64,000 nt of DNA, taken from the NCBI RefSeq assembly GCF_900110995.1, contig NZ_FOJF01000002.1, forward strand, positions 1,178,001-1,242,000, written 5' to 3'. Below the pieces are notes generated by a model. The model saw only the letters and a list, made by a program, of their open reading frames with translations. It did not search any database and was not told the origin of the DNA. Below, piece after piece: positions 54,705 through 63,270 of the stretch; the stretch's first letter is position 1; every line of letters begins with the position of its first letter. Source of the DNA: Chitinophaga sp. YR573. Lineage in GTDB: Bacteria; Bacteroidota; Bacteroidia; Chitinophagales; Chitinophagaceae. The translations under genes were made by a program, and so were the position numbers.

Positions 54705-55150
54705 GAGATTTACCTTTTTTAAACAGCTTCTCAGAATGACGAAATGAATACAAGTCTGTACTAATCGCAGATTATTCACATCACTTATCTTGTGTTTGTC
54801 ATCTCTTTACCATTCCGTTAACGTTTAATCTTCCTTTTTGGGTTATTGGCACTCAGCATAGATATGCAGCTAAAGTTTATCGATTCCAGTATGCAATGCA
54901 ATGGCTTGAAGCGTTTATGAATCACTCAATGCTTAACGTCGGGCAACATTTCTGACTTCCATTTTATGATTTAAGATATGCGTAATCCGTTGAATATCCA
55001 ATAAATCATTTATTAGTAGGTTAGAAATCTGTCCAGTCGTCCCGACAAAAAAAAGCTTTGAAATTCTTGATCAATAAGATTTTCAGGGCTTTTTTAATTT
55101 GCAACACTTCTACTCTCCGCTTACAGGATGAAGGTTAAAAAGTCAAGATA
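54705..55150. other. Gap without a recognisable gene
   Basis: About 450 bp. No ORF of note. Contains GTCCAGTCGTCCCGACAAAAAAA (55033-55056), similar to 62383-62406, followed by a hairpin with T-tract (about 55053-55097). Nothing else recognised. Confidence 0.5.
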
Positions 55151-55151
55151 G

Positions 55152-55183
55152 AAAGGTTCTGACAAAAATCAGGACCTTTTTTT
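55152..55183. terminator. Bidirectional hairpin after the YwqK-like gene
   Basis: AAAGGTTCTGA / TCAGGACCTTT stem (one G-T pair) around AAAAA, with a run of seven T on + and matching A-tract; it lies just beyond the stop of the - strand gene. Confidence 0.65.
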
Positions 55184-55186
55184 ATG

Positions 55187-57403
55187 TTATTTCGCTAGAT
55201 TTTTAAGTTTTGATGCATCGTGTGGGATATTATACTGGTCAAATATCTCCTTTCTGTTTACAAAACCGGGATCTTTCTCTACCTCGTCTGCAGCTACCAG
55301 CAATGCTTTCTTTCTCATTGGAGTGATATCTTTGAGGGCTGTTTTCTTTTTAAATAAGACTGCAAATATCAATTCAAAATAGGTGAGTCTTTTTAGTATA
55401 TCAACATCAGGCAGTGTGTTTATCAGCGGTTCAATATGCTGTTCAAGCATATCCGGATTGGCTCTGAATAACATCTTTAAAGTGTATAACTGAATATCAC
55501 TATCATTTGTATATGGTTGCATTTTGCCAAATTCGTCCTGGAGGCTGGAATGATCGGCTAATACGCTGAGCAATTCTTTCAGCCATTCATCCTGTGCTTT
55601 TTTACCAGCTGCTGCTACCAGGTATGCTGCCATGACATAACGGAGGAATACATTTGCCTCCGTATCGAAAGAAGGAGACAGGGTAGCGATGAGTTTAGTG
55701 CTTTGCTTTTTAAGCATATAGGAATAACACAGGGAGAATAGGGCGTATCCTCGTTTAACGAGGGGATAGGTGGTATTTTGCCATTCCTGTATGAAGAATT
55801 GTTCATTGTTGCCGGCGTGTACCAGGATGTATTTTGCCTTATCGTTATCAACGGCCAATTGTTTCAGGGTGGGTAAGGCAGATTTTAGTCCCTTTGTCAG
55901 TTCTGTGTATAGATCCTCCTCCGAATTAATATAATAGAGATTGAATACATCGTACAAGAAATCAAGCAGACGCAATTGAACCACTGGCAGGTGCTTATAA
56001 AACGGCAGCATGCGGCCGAGTATGCCAGCTACTATGTAAGTGGCTTCATAAACACTTTCCTGGTGCTCAATCTGAGTCCAGATCTTAGCTGCACTATCTT
56101 TAGCTATTGCTTCATCTTCGGCCAGCATACCATAAATAGCAAGGGGAAGTTCTGATGCATCGTCATATGGGGTGTCAATGGTTTCCCAATCTACTTTCTC
56201 CAATTCAACTCTTAATGGTGCTATTTCAACCTGTGAGTTCAGCTGTTGTTTGTTAAGATATTTCTGATATCGTATTTCAAAGTTTTCTTTTACAGCATCC
56301 CAGTCTGTCTTTGTGGTTTTGTCGTTGTAATCTTTTATGTCTGGCATGAACACATCTGCCCGTTTCAGCCAGAGGTCAACGTCATTATTTGATACGGCAA
56401 TCTGTTTTGCTATCTTACCGCCAGTCTCATACAGATTCCATACACCTGTACCTTTGCCCTGCGAGGTAAAGTCAATGAATACAGTACCATCTGCCAGGTA
56501 GTATTTTGCATCCATTACAGCGTTTTCTATTTCGCCGGTGTTGATACCTTCACACACCAGCTGACTATTATAGTACCTGCATATGTGCGTATCAGATACT
56601 TTTTCTTCGCGTGCGGAGTAGCGTAGTTTTCCATCTCTATTGAAGTAACTGTACGACTGGTCTTTTTTGTCTTTCCGGTGGAAGATCTGACGTTCCATCA
56701 CTACAGGATCAAGGTCTTTATAATAGTAAGTACCCGTGTAGTTGAAGTGCTCGTCATATACCTGCGAATTATCTAACAGGCCATTTTTATAATGATATTT
56801 TTCCAGGTCTGTGCCCTTTTTATTATGTATTCTTCTGAGCACGAGTTTGCCATCTTTGTCCCACTCGGTATATTCACCAACATAATTGCGGACACGACAA
56901 TCTAAGATACCCATTGCCCAGTTGGCAGGTGAATGATTATCTTTTACAAAATGAGCACGTGCAGGCACATTGGCAGGACGTACTGCTGGTGCCAGTTCGC
57001 CAGTTCTGCTGACCAGGTTTCCCTTTCTGTCGAAATATAATTCACTATCATAAATGAGTTCATCGATGAAATTATATTCAACGATCCAGACTTTTGGTGA
57101 TAGACCTGTAGGGAATCGCTCAATGGTAGAGTTATCACTTTTGATATGACGTAGGATTCCAAGAAATTTAGAGCCGCCGTACCAGTCGCCTTCTTCCGCC
57201 AGTGTGCCATCGGGGTGAAAGCGTTGGTAGTGGAAGGGCAGGGTTGTGTCACTATAATCCACTGTTACCCTTAAATAGCCGGTTTCGTGCCATGTTTTCC
57301 AAAGGCCAATTTTGTGTCCCACTTCATTTGTATTGCCAAGCTGCCATTCTTTATTCGTTGCTACATACACGGCTTCTTCGGGAACTTGTTGAGGTCTTTC
57401 CAT
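55187..57403 (-). CDS. Large YwqK/MORN-like repeat protein
   Basis: A 738-residue soluble protein. The N-terminal half (about 10-340) consists of MORN/YwqK-type repeats, each with a G(K/L)W..W-E.G or DG.L(V/R)...G core: HKIGLWKTWHETGYLRVTV, FHPDGTLAEEGDWYGG, FDRKGNLVSRTGEL, WDKDGKLVLRRIHNKKG, FNRDGKLRYSAREEK, LADGTVFIDFTSQGKGTGVWNLYETGG. The C-terminal half (about 390-738) is helical and HEAT-like (ATYIVAGILGRMLPFYKHLPVVQLRLLDFLY). Some YwqK proteins are immunity proteins to secreted toxins; no toxin gene is next to it. Function unknown. Confidence 0.75.
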   Translation of the reverse strand: MERPQQVPEEAVYVATNKEWQLGNTNEVGHKIGLWKTWHETGYLRVTVDYSDTTLPFHYQRFHPDGTLAEEGDWYGGSKFLGILRHIKSDNSTIERFPTGLSPKVWIVEYNFIDELIYDSELYFDRKGNLVSRTGELAPAVRPANVPARAHFVKDNHSPANWAMGILDCRVRNYVGEYTEWDKDGKLVLRRIHNKKGTDLEKYHYKNGLLDNSQVYDEHFNYTGTYYYKDLDPVVMERQIFHRKDKKDQSYSYFNRDGKLRYSAREEKVSDTHICRYYNSQLVCEGINTGEIENAVMDAKYYLADGTVFIDFTSQGKGTGVWNLYETGGKIAKQIAVSNNDVDLWLKRADVFMPDIKDYNDKTTKTDWDAVKENFEIRYQKYLNKQQLNSQVEIAPLRVELEKVDWETIDTPYDDASELPLAIYGMLAEDEAIAKDSAAKIWTQIEHQESVYEATYIVAGILGRMLPFYKHLPVVQLRLLDFLYDVFNLYYINSEEDLYTELTKGLKSALPTLKQLAVDNDKAKYILVHAGNNEQFFIQEWQNTTYPLVKRGYALFSLCYSYMLKKQSTKLIATLSPSFDTEANVFLRYVMAAYLVAAAGKKAQDEWLKELLSVLADHSSLQDEFGKMQPYTNDSDIQLYTLKMLFRANPDMLEQHIEPLINTLPDVDILKRLTYFELIFAVLFKKKTALKDITPMRKKALLVAADEVEKDPGFVNRKEIFDQYNIPHDASKLKNLAK

Positions 57404-57549
57404 TTTAGGTCTGGGATTTGAAATTATATTGTTTTGTAATTATCAGGTTCATAGTGCTGGCAAATATAAAAGATGTCTTATACACTTGTGTAAAACACAC
57501 TACTACAAATGATATACATGTATTAAGATCAATGTATTCAATCCCTTAC

Positions 57550-57755
57550 AGACCATCTACAGCCTGAGGTGTTTCCTTGCCCGTTGTATACCCTCATCGA
57601 GGAACCTCAGTGCCTCTGGTCCGAGGTTTAGTCCTGTCTGCCCGACTAGACTGGGGAAGGTGGTTAAAATGCCACCTTCCCCATTTTCTTTTCCACCTGA
57701 AACCCGATGGATACTAATGGCAGTTACACTCTGCCAAAGAAGGCAAATTTAGGGG
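57550..57755 (-). pseudogene. Coding remnant, unknown family
   Basis: A stop-free - strand stretch without a start codon that ends at a TAG and reads like the C-terminus of a real protein (VSGGKENGEGGILTTFP, then GLNLGPEALRFLDEGIQRAR). I do not recognise the family. Probably what is left of a lost gene. Confidence 0.35.
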
Positions 57756-57922
57756 TGAAAATAGCTTCATGCATGATGTTGATGTGGTGATAGAAGTACA
57801 GGAAAAAGGAAAGACTGTCCAGATGGGCAGGTTCAACCAGGGAGGGCTAAGTCAGTTTTCTTATAAAAATCAGCTAAAATTACTAATTTGGTACTTTTCA
57901 ATGTGTTCAAATTTAAACTTCT
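57718..57922 (+). pseudogene. Remnant resembling the C-terminus of a mobile-element P-loop ATPase
   Basis: Open + strand frame between stops at 57715 and 57921, with no proper start. It encodes KEGKFRGENSFMHDVDVVIE and VQMGRFNQGG, a pattern I associate with the end of RecA/KaiC-like ATPases of Bacteroidota mobile elements (the HDVD and FNQGG parts). After about residue 45 the sequence loses protein character. Low-confidence family call. Confidence 0.35.
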
Positions 57923-58047
57923 GAATTAGAATTGCTTATAACTACCCATTAGATAAAAATGGCTTTAAAAATATGAATGTTATAGCTGATATTCCAATTA
58001 AGTAAGGGAAAGCTCCAAAATATAAATTTTTATAAACCTTGATTAAA

Positions 58048-58626
58048 ATGGACACTGATATACTTTATACTCATATCTGCTCTTATGTCCAAATATCCAG
58101 AGATGAGTTTGAACTCTTTTTTAAGCTGTTTAAACCGGTTTATTTAAAAAAGGGCGAGTTCCATTACATAGCTGGTAAAGTTCCTAAGTATTGGTCGTTT
58201 ACCTTAAAAGGCTGCTTGCGCGAATATTGGATCGATACCGGGGGCAATGAGAAAATTTTCCAATTTTATGAGGAAAATACATGGGTTGGCCAGGTCGAAA
58301 GTATGATTAAGCAAAAGCCGACGGACATGAATCTGCAGGCACTTGAGGATTGCGAGTTATTGTGTATAACAGGCGATGATATGTGTAACGCTGCAAAGAC
58401 ACCCTGGATTCAGCACTTCACAATTCAAAAGAGTTTTTCTGATAATGCCGCTATAATAGAAAATTCCAACCGAATTAAATCGGCATCACCTGAAGAGCTG
58501 TATTTGGAAATTCTTAAGGAAAGACCATCCTTATTGCTGCGTGTTCCACAGCATTACATTGCAAACTTTCTTGGCATCCGGAAAGAAACACTAAGCAGGG
58601 TTAGAAAAAGAATTGCCCACCTATGA
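58048..58626 (+). CDS. Crp/Fnr-family regulator 1
   Basis: A 192-residue cyclic-nucleotide-binding-fold regulator: cupin-like sensor (LKKGEFHYIAGKVPKYWSFTLKGCLREYWID, then QFYEENTWVGQVESM) and C-terminal HTH (VPQHYIANFLGIRKETLSRVRKRIAHL). The cAMP-contact Arg/Ser pocket is not conserved, so it is probably not a true CRP. No Fe-S cysteines. I prefer ATG 58048 to the TTG three codons upstream. 170 bp before a GTG-started quinone-reductase-like gene, the probable target. Confidence 0.9.
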   Translation: MDTDILYTHICSYVQISRDEFELFFKLFKPVYLKKGEFHYIAGKVPKYWSFTLKGCLREYWIDTGGNEKIFQFYEENTWVGQVESMIKQKPTDMNLQALEDCELLCITGDDMCNAAKTPWIQHFTIQKSFSDNAAIIENSNRIKSASPEELYLEILKERPSLLLRVPQHYIANFLGIRKETLSRVRKRIAHL

Positions 58627-58796
58627 TTTGTTGATCCAAGTCAACGATATTCAATTCCCGTTCCGGTAATTTTACAGCGAAAAGCGATCACCTCAATGTT
58701 ATCGACGTTCCTGCACTTTATAAGTGCGGCCTTATAGATCATTGAGTGACTCACCATCTTTTCGATTAGTAAATTTTTAAGAAAAACATTAAATCT

Positions 58797-59741
58797 GTGA
58801 AAAAAATAGTCTATGATCAATACGGCAGTGTCGACGTTTTACATTCCGTAGAGGTAAATAAGCCAATTCCCGATAAGCAACAAATTTTGATTAAAGTAAA
58901 GGCAGTTTCTATTAATCCCATTGACTGGAAGATATTAATGGGTGAGGTCAAACTGATATCAGGCAAGAAATTCCCCAAATCTGTTGGCTGCGACTTCTCC
59001 GGAACAATAGAAAGCATAGGCCCGGACATCCAAAAATTTAAAGTGGGGGATGACGTGTTTGGCGTAATAAATCCTTTTAAAGAAGGTGCCCTTGGAGAAT
59101 ACATCCTGGTGAATGAAAAAGAAATTGCTAAAAAGCCTGCGGATCTGTCATTTGAGCAGGCTGCTGCAATACCAACGGTCGGTCAATCAGCTTTACAGAT
59201 GCTCACTAAAAACATTAATAATATCAAAGGGAAGGAAATTTTGATAAATGGTGCATCCGCAGGAGTAGGTATGTTTGCTATACAGATTGCTAAAAGCCTG
59301 GGAGCGATTGTAACGGCTGTTTCAAGCGCAAAAGGACACCCCTTGTTAAAGAAATGGGGTAGTGATTATGTGATTGATTACAACAAAGAAGATGTGACGA
59401 AATTAAAGAAGCAATTTGATGTTATCATTGAACTCTCTGCAAAATTATCTTTCAGGCAAGCTAAAAAATTGATGAAGCCTGAATCAATTTATTTTACCGT
59501 AACCCCTTCGCTATGGAATTTTGTGCATTCATTTTCAAATAATATTGTATCTGGAAAGAAATATAAAGTTCTTCTAATGAAATCAGATACAGAAAGTTTA
59601 AATCGATTGGCAAAAGATACATTAAAAGGTTTTGATATCCACATTAGTAAGACCTATCCCATGTCAGATTATAAGGAAGCTTATAAAACTATAATCAAAG
59701 AGGGTGCTTTAGGTAAAGTCGTTTTTAGTATCCCATCTTAA
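58797..59741 (+). CDS. Zinc-independent MDR, quinone-oxidoreductase-like (GTG start)
   Basis: A 314-residue medium-chain reductase: IVYDQYGSVDVLHSVEV, VKAVSINPIDWKILMG (residues 34-49), VGCDFSGTIESIGPDIQKFKVGDDVFG, IPTVGQSALQML and the NADPH motif ILINGASAGVGMFAIQIAKSLGA (about 148-170). Zinc ligands are absent, as in quinone reductases. The GTG is directly before KKIVYDQYGS, the expected N-terminus. Ended by a strong terminator. Likely controlled by the Crp/Fnr gene upstream. Confidence 0.9.
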   Translation: MKKIVYDQYGSVDVLHSVEVNKPIPDKQQILIKVKAVSINPIDWKILMGEVKLISGKKFPKSVGCDFSGTIESIGPDIQKFKVGDDVFGVINPFKEGALGEYILVNEKEIAKKPADLSFEQAAAIPTVGQSALQMLTKNINNIKGKEILINGASAGVGMFAIQIAKSLGAIVTAVSSAKGHPLLKKWGSDYVIDYNKEDVTKLKKQFDVIIELSAKLSFRQAKKLMKPESIYFTVTPSLWNFVHSFSNNIVSGKKYKVLLMKSDTESLNRLAKDTLKGFDIHISKTYPMSDYKEAYKTIIKEGALGKVVFSIPS

Positions 59742-59789
59742 AATGTTCGTTTAGCTGTTAAAAATTATTAAATATTTTTTGACATACTC

Positions 59790-59823
59790 AGGCCTTATGA
59801 AACAAAGTCATAAGGCCTTTTTA
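59790..59823 (+). terminator. Intrinsic terminator after the MDR gene
   Basis: AGGCCTTATGA / TCATAAGGCCT, 11-bp perfect stem, 7-nt loop, then TTTTT. Confidence 0.88.
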
Positions 59824-59828
59824 TTGGG

Positions 59829-60044
59829 TCAAACATGAGCTAACTTAAAGCCAGGCTTATAAGCAACCTCGCTTACCGATTTGCTGATATCGGCATAAAC
59901 AAAACGGAGAAAGGTGTTGCGGTTCCTTTTCCTGTTTTGTAATCTGTTAGTCAATGTCCCGCCGTTTGCAATATTCCCATATCTTGCAAAAATCTTCATT
60001 GAAAGAGGCGATATCTTAATTTGAGGTACTCTGTTTATTGACAT
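59829..60044 (-). pseudogene. Short ORF, possible AraC-HTH remnant
   Basis: A 71-residue ORF whose end (SKSVSEVAYKPGFKLAHV) resembles the second helix-turn-helix entry of AraC regulators (SVSEVAYELGFK). The N-terminal part matches nothing I know and the essential downstream helix is missing. Probably a decayed regulator fragment, or chance. Confidence 0.3.
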
Positions 60045-60076
60045 TTGTCACAATCCTTTTTTGACAAATGTCTTTT
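60038..60076 (+). promoter_or_regulatory. Operator-like inverted repeat, copy 1
   Basis: TTGACATTTGTCA (60038-60050) and TTGACAAATGTC (60061-60072) form an inverted pair 52 bp before an SDR gene. The whole block aligns with 61650-61688 before the NTF2-like gene. Probably bound by one of the neighbouring Crp/Fnr regulators. Confidence 0.55.
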
Positions 60077-60127
60077 TTGCCCAACAGTCAAAACCTCAAC
60101 TTTGCATCATACTAAATACCTGAAAAA

Positions 60128-60895
60128 TTGAAATTAGAAAACAAAGTAGCCGTAGTTACCGGAGGTAATAGCGGTATAGGGTTTGGCATTGCAGAAGCAT
60201 TGAAAATTGAAGGTGCCGTTGGCGTGATTACCGGCAGAAATCAGGCAACGCTGGATAGTTCAGCCAAAGCACTGGGTGAGGGATTTATCGGGGTTAAAGG
60301 AGATGTGACCAACTTGAGTGACCTGGAAAATATATTCAGGGTAACAGGGCTTAAATTCGGTAAGATCGATATCCTCGTTGTAAATGCAGGTGGGATCGTT
60401 GACGGCGTACCGATGGCTGGCATTGATGATGTGACGGAGGAAAGCTATGATCTGTATATGGATCTGAATCTTAAAAGCACCTATTTCACTGTTAAGAAAG
60501 CTTTGCCATATCTCAACGATGGAGCATCCATCATCCTGATCGGTTCAAGCGCCGCACATCGTGCGGCACCCGGCATGACCATTTATAGTGCTGCGAAAGC
60601 AGCAGTTATTTCCCTTGCCAAAGGTCTATCGCTTGACCTTTTGTCAAGAAAGATTAGAGTGAATACGCTATCCCCGGGTTCTATTGACACGCCTGTATTT
60701 GGAAAGATTGTGCCTGAAGAACAAGTCGATGCTGTCAAAAAAATTTGGATAGATATTACGCCGGTAGGACGGCAGGGAGTGCCTGCTGACATAGGAAGAG
60801 CGGCTGCATTTCTCGCATCTGACGATTCTGCTTTTATCGTTGGTACAGAGATACTGTCTGACGGCGGCCTGACCAATTTAAGTTTAATGAAGTAG
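60128..60895 (+). CDS. SDR-family oxidoreductase (TTG start)
   Basis: A 255-residue classical SDR: VVTGGNSGIGFGIAEAL (residues 9-25), VNAGG at about 85-89, catalytic Ser in ILIGSSAAHR (about 139) and YSAAKAA (YxxxK about 151-155), then TLSPGSIDTPVF and the FIVGTEILSDGG end. TTG start before KLENKVAVVTGG, the family N-terminus. Monocistronic between the operator block and a terminator. Substrate unknown. Confidence 0.9.
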   Translation: MKLENKVAVVTGGNSGIGFGIAEALKIEGAVGVITGRNQATLDSSAKALGEGFIGVKGDVTNLSDLENIFRVTGLKFGKIDILVVNAGGIVDGVPMAGIDDVTEESYDLYMDLNLKSTYFTVKKALPYLNDGASIILIGSSAAHRAAPGMTIYSAAKAAVISLAKGLSLDLLSRKIRVNTLSPGSIDTPVFGKIVPEEQVDAVKKIWIDITPVGRQGVPADIGRAAAFLASDDSAFIVGTEILSDGGLTNLSLMK

Positions 60896-60905
60896 TACTC
60901 CAGCG

Positions 60906-60931
60906 GGCGGCAGTGATCTGCCGCCTTTTTT
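60906..60931 (+). terminator. Intrinsic terminator after the SDR gene
   Basis: GGCGGCAG / CTGCCGCC, 8-bp GC-rich stem with a TGAT loop, then six T; 11 bp after the stop. Confidence 0.92.
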
Positions 60932-61046
60932 ATAGCTGGTATCTGGTTAAAGCCAAAACTATTTGTAGGTCATTTTATTACCATGTTAAACCGGCGAAAT
61001 GGACAGTTTGAAGACTTTTGAATAGATTTGCTAAAAGCTGTCTAAC

Positions 61047-61625
61047 ATGTTTGAATTTTTCGCCCAATACCTGGTTGAAAAGGGGGAGCTCACTCAAATC
61101 GAACTGGAATTGATCAGGCAAGCCGCAGTGTCAAAAAAAGTTCGAAAGAATCACTATCTGCTTGAAGAAGGGAAAGTTAGTAATTTTATTGGCTTTGTTG
61201 CAAATGGATGTTTCCGTTTATTCCGCAAAGGAGAAGATGGGCAGGAATATACCATGAAATTTGCTATAGAAAATTGGTGGATATCTGATTTTACCAGTTT
61301 CATGTCCGGCGAGCCCAGTAACTGTTATATCGAAGCGCTTGAAAACAGTGAGTTAATCTGGTTTTCCAGGGAAATATGGGATCATCTTCTTGCTACTATT
61401 CCCAACTTCAAACGTATGATCGATAGCCTGACCGCCAAAAACTTTGAAGCAAATCAGAACAGGATTTTCAGCAATATTAGCGAACCGGCAGAAGTTAGGT
61501 ATGATAATTTTGTGAACAAATATCCAACGCTTTATAATCGAATTCCCTTGTATATGATTGCCTCATTTTTGGGCATCACAAGGGAGACGCTCAGTCGTAT
61601 TAGAAAACAGGCGGCAAAAAAATAA
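61047..61625 (+). CDS. Crp/Fnr-family regulator 2
   Basis: A 192-residue regulator with a cNMP-binding-type fold (VRKNHYLLEEGKVSNFIGFVANGCFRLF, then MKFAIENWWISDFTSFMSGEPS) and a C-terminal winged HTH (IPLYMIASFLGITRETLSRIRKQA). No cysteine cluster. It is flanked by two genes that share the same operator-like block (60038-60076 and 61650-61688), so it is the best candidate to bind there. Confidence 0.9.
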   Translation: MFEFFAQYLVEKGELTQIELELIRQAAVSKKVRKNHYLLEEGKVSNFIGFVANGCFRLFRKGEDGQEYTMKFAIENWWISDFTSFMSGEPSNCYIEALENSELIWFSREIWDHLLATIPNFKRMIDSLTAKNFEANQNRIFSNISEPAEVRYDNFVNKYPTLYNRIPLYMIASFLGITRETLSRIRKQAAKK

Positions 61626-61649
61626 CGCTGAAAGCTCACAATCCCTTTA

Positions 61650-61688
61650 TTGATAATTGTCACATTCCATTTTTACCAAATGTCATTT
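61650..61688 (+). promoter_or_regulatory. Operator-like inverted repeat, copy 2
   Basis: TTGATAATTGTCACATTCC and CCAAATGTCATTT in the same order and spacing as at 60038-60076, 50 bp before the NTF2-like gene. Confidence 0.5.
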
Positions 61689-61737
61689 ATCATTGGAAAT
61701 GTACGGTCTAATTTTGACTTAAACATAAACGTTCAAA

Positions 61738-62265
61738 ATGAAAAAATTAATTTTGATGTCAGGATTAGCCACAATGGTTATGGCTTCTTTCAATGAGAAT
61801 GCAAAAGGGATCAACAACTTGAGTAATGCTATTGCCAACACAGGTGTATCAGTGGTTGTTCAGGACTCAACAGCGCTAAAGGTCGTCAATGCATTCTTTG
61901 ACAAATTCAAATCTGGTGCATCCCCTGAAGAACTGGCAAAATCTTTTGACGAGAAGGCAGAAATGTTCATTCCCGGCGATATGAAGAACGTACCTTGGAT
62001 TGGTAAAAGGATAGGACGTGCAGCGATCACCGACCATTTCAAACTGCTAAGAGAAAACATCAAGCCGGAAAAGCTGGAGTTCACAGATATATTAAGCAAA
62101 GGTAATAGAGTAGTAATCCTGGGGTATCTTGAATCCCGCATGAAGAAAAATAACAAAGTAATGAAGTCGGAGTTCAGTATTGATATCGTTGTCGAAAACG
62201 GCCTGCTCACTCGCTATCATTTGCTGGAAGACTCTTTTGAGGTTTCTGGAAAAGCCAAACTTTGA
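61738..62265 (+). CDS. Exported SnoaL/NTF2-like protein
   Basis: A 175-residue protein with an N-terminal signal-like segment (KKLILMSGLATMVMASF) and a SnoaL-like NTF2 domain from about residue 45: ALKVVNAFFDKFKSGASPEELAKSFDEKAEMFIPGDMKNVPWIGKRIGRAAITDHFKLL, a hallmark order of the family. Such cone-shaped folds act as small hydrolases, isomerases or ligand binders. Separated from the Crp/Fnr gene by the operator block, suggesting regulation by it. Function unknown. Confidence 0.85.
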   Translation: MKKLILMSGLATMVMASFNENAKGINNLSNAIANTGVSVVVQDSTALKVVNAFFDKFKSGASPEELAKSFDEKAEMFIPGDMKNVPWIGKRIGRAAITDHFKLLRENIKPEKLEFTDILSKGNRVVILGYLESRMKKNNKVMKSEFSIDIVVENGLLTRYHLLEDSFEVSGKAKL

Positions 62266-62310
62266 TGATTGATACTAAATTGGCTGTATCTTTTCATGTC
62301 TAAGGATTGG

Positions 62311-62348
62311 CAATTGCTCAACTGATAATATTATCAGTTGAGCAATTG
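62311..62348. repeat. Perfect 38-bp palindrome without spacer
   Basis: CAATTGCTCAACTGATAAT followed directly by its reverse complement. No T-tract follows, so it is not a typical terminator. It lies 46 bp after the NTF2-like stop. Confidence 0.75.
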
Positions 62349-62400
62349 AATAAGCGCATAAATGAATCGGTTAAACATTGTCCATCCGCCCCGACATAAA

Positions 62401-62440
62401 AAGGAACCATTCAAATGATTGGATTTGAAGGGTTTTTTAA
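62401..62440 (+). terminator. Hairpin with T-tract after the palindrome
   Basis: AACC-TTCAAAT pairs with ATTTGAA-GGTT, then TTTTTT. It is preceded by TGTCCATCCGCCCCGACA, related to the element at 55033. Confidence 0.55.
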
Positions 62441-62532
62441 TTAGAATAATCTTAATCCATCCGGGGTAAAAAAGCCAATTTGTAAATACCCTGTTAGCGG
62501 CTCGTTGTTTCAGTTCTTATGATTAATCTTCG

Positions 62533-63270
62533 TTACCAGGGTATTTCTCCTGTTTCAGGATTATTTTCCTCACTAAAAAATTTTCCTGTCGGGCCATCAT
62601 TGTCAATCAGAGCATATTTTACTATCCGTTTTCCGGCATCTTTAACAGTTCCGGGCCCACGATGTCCATTGAAATCTGTTTTTGTATATCCCGGGCAAAC
62701 GGCATTTATTTTGAAGTTGGTATTTTTTAATTCGTATGCCAAAACAACAGTGTACATATTCAAGGCTGATTTTGAAGAAAGATATATAGCGCCTTTGTAG
62801 TCGTAGTATTTATATGTTGGGTCGCTGTGCAGGGTAATTGAACCTTGACTTGAACTTACATTTACAATACGAGGTTCTGACGACTTTTTCAATAAATCAA
62901 CAAATGCCTGTGTAACCCGCACCACGCCGTAAACATTTACATCATAGGTTGCTTTAAACTGGTCAATAGTTGAGTCAAGTGCCGTTTGTGGGTAACCACC
63001 AAAAATACCCGCATTATTAATAAGTATGTCTAACACTTTTGTTTTTTTACCTATTTCTTTACGGGCTTTAATTACTGATTCGTCATTTGTAATGTCAAGC
63101 TGAATAGCTTCTACATTGTTTAATCCCTTCGCTTTTAATTTATCAATGGCCTCAATGCCATTTTCTAAATTACGACTCCCGAGGTAAACATAAATTCCTT
63201 TTTGAGCAAGTTGCTGTGCAACTTCAAAGCCAATGCTTTTGTTAGCTCCTGTTACTAATGCAAATTTCAT
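62533..63270 (-). CDS. SDR-family oxidoreductase, carbonyl-reductase-like
   Basis: A 245-residue SDR of the CBR1-like branch: ALVTGANKSIGFEVAQQLAQKG (residues 3-24), LINNAGIFGGYP (about 86-97), NVSSSQGS (catalytic Ser about 141) and YLSSKSALNMYTVVLA (YxxxK about 162-166), then VCPGYTKTDFNGHRG. 65 bp downstream of an AraC gene in the same direction, its probable regulator. NADPH-dependent carbonyl reduction is likely; substrate unknown. Confidence 0.91.
   Translation of the reverse strand: MKFALVTGANKSIGFEVAQQLAQKGIYVYLGSRNLENGIEAIDKLKAKGLNNVEAIQLDITNDESVIKARKEIGKKTKVLDILINNAGIFGGYPQTALDSTIDQFKATYDVNVYGVVRVTQAFVDLLKKSSEPRIVNVSSSQGSITLHSDPTYKYYDYKGAIYLSSKSALNMYTVVLAYELKNTNFKINAVCPGYTKTDFNGHRGPGTVKDAGKRIVKYALIDNDGPTGKFFSEENNPETGEIPW

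Noticed and set aside
55187..57403. YwqK-type immunity gene of a toxin system
   Set aside because: The repeats fit, but no toxin or secretion gene lies next to it, and the long helical C-terminal half is atypical.
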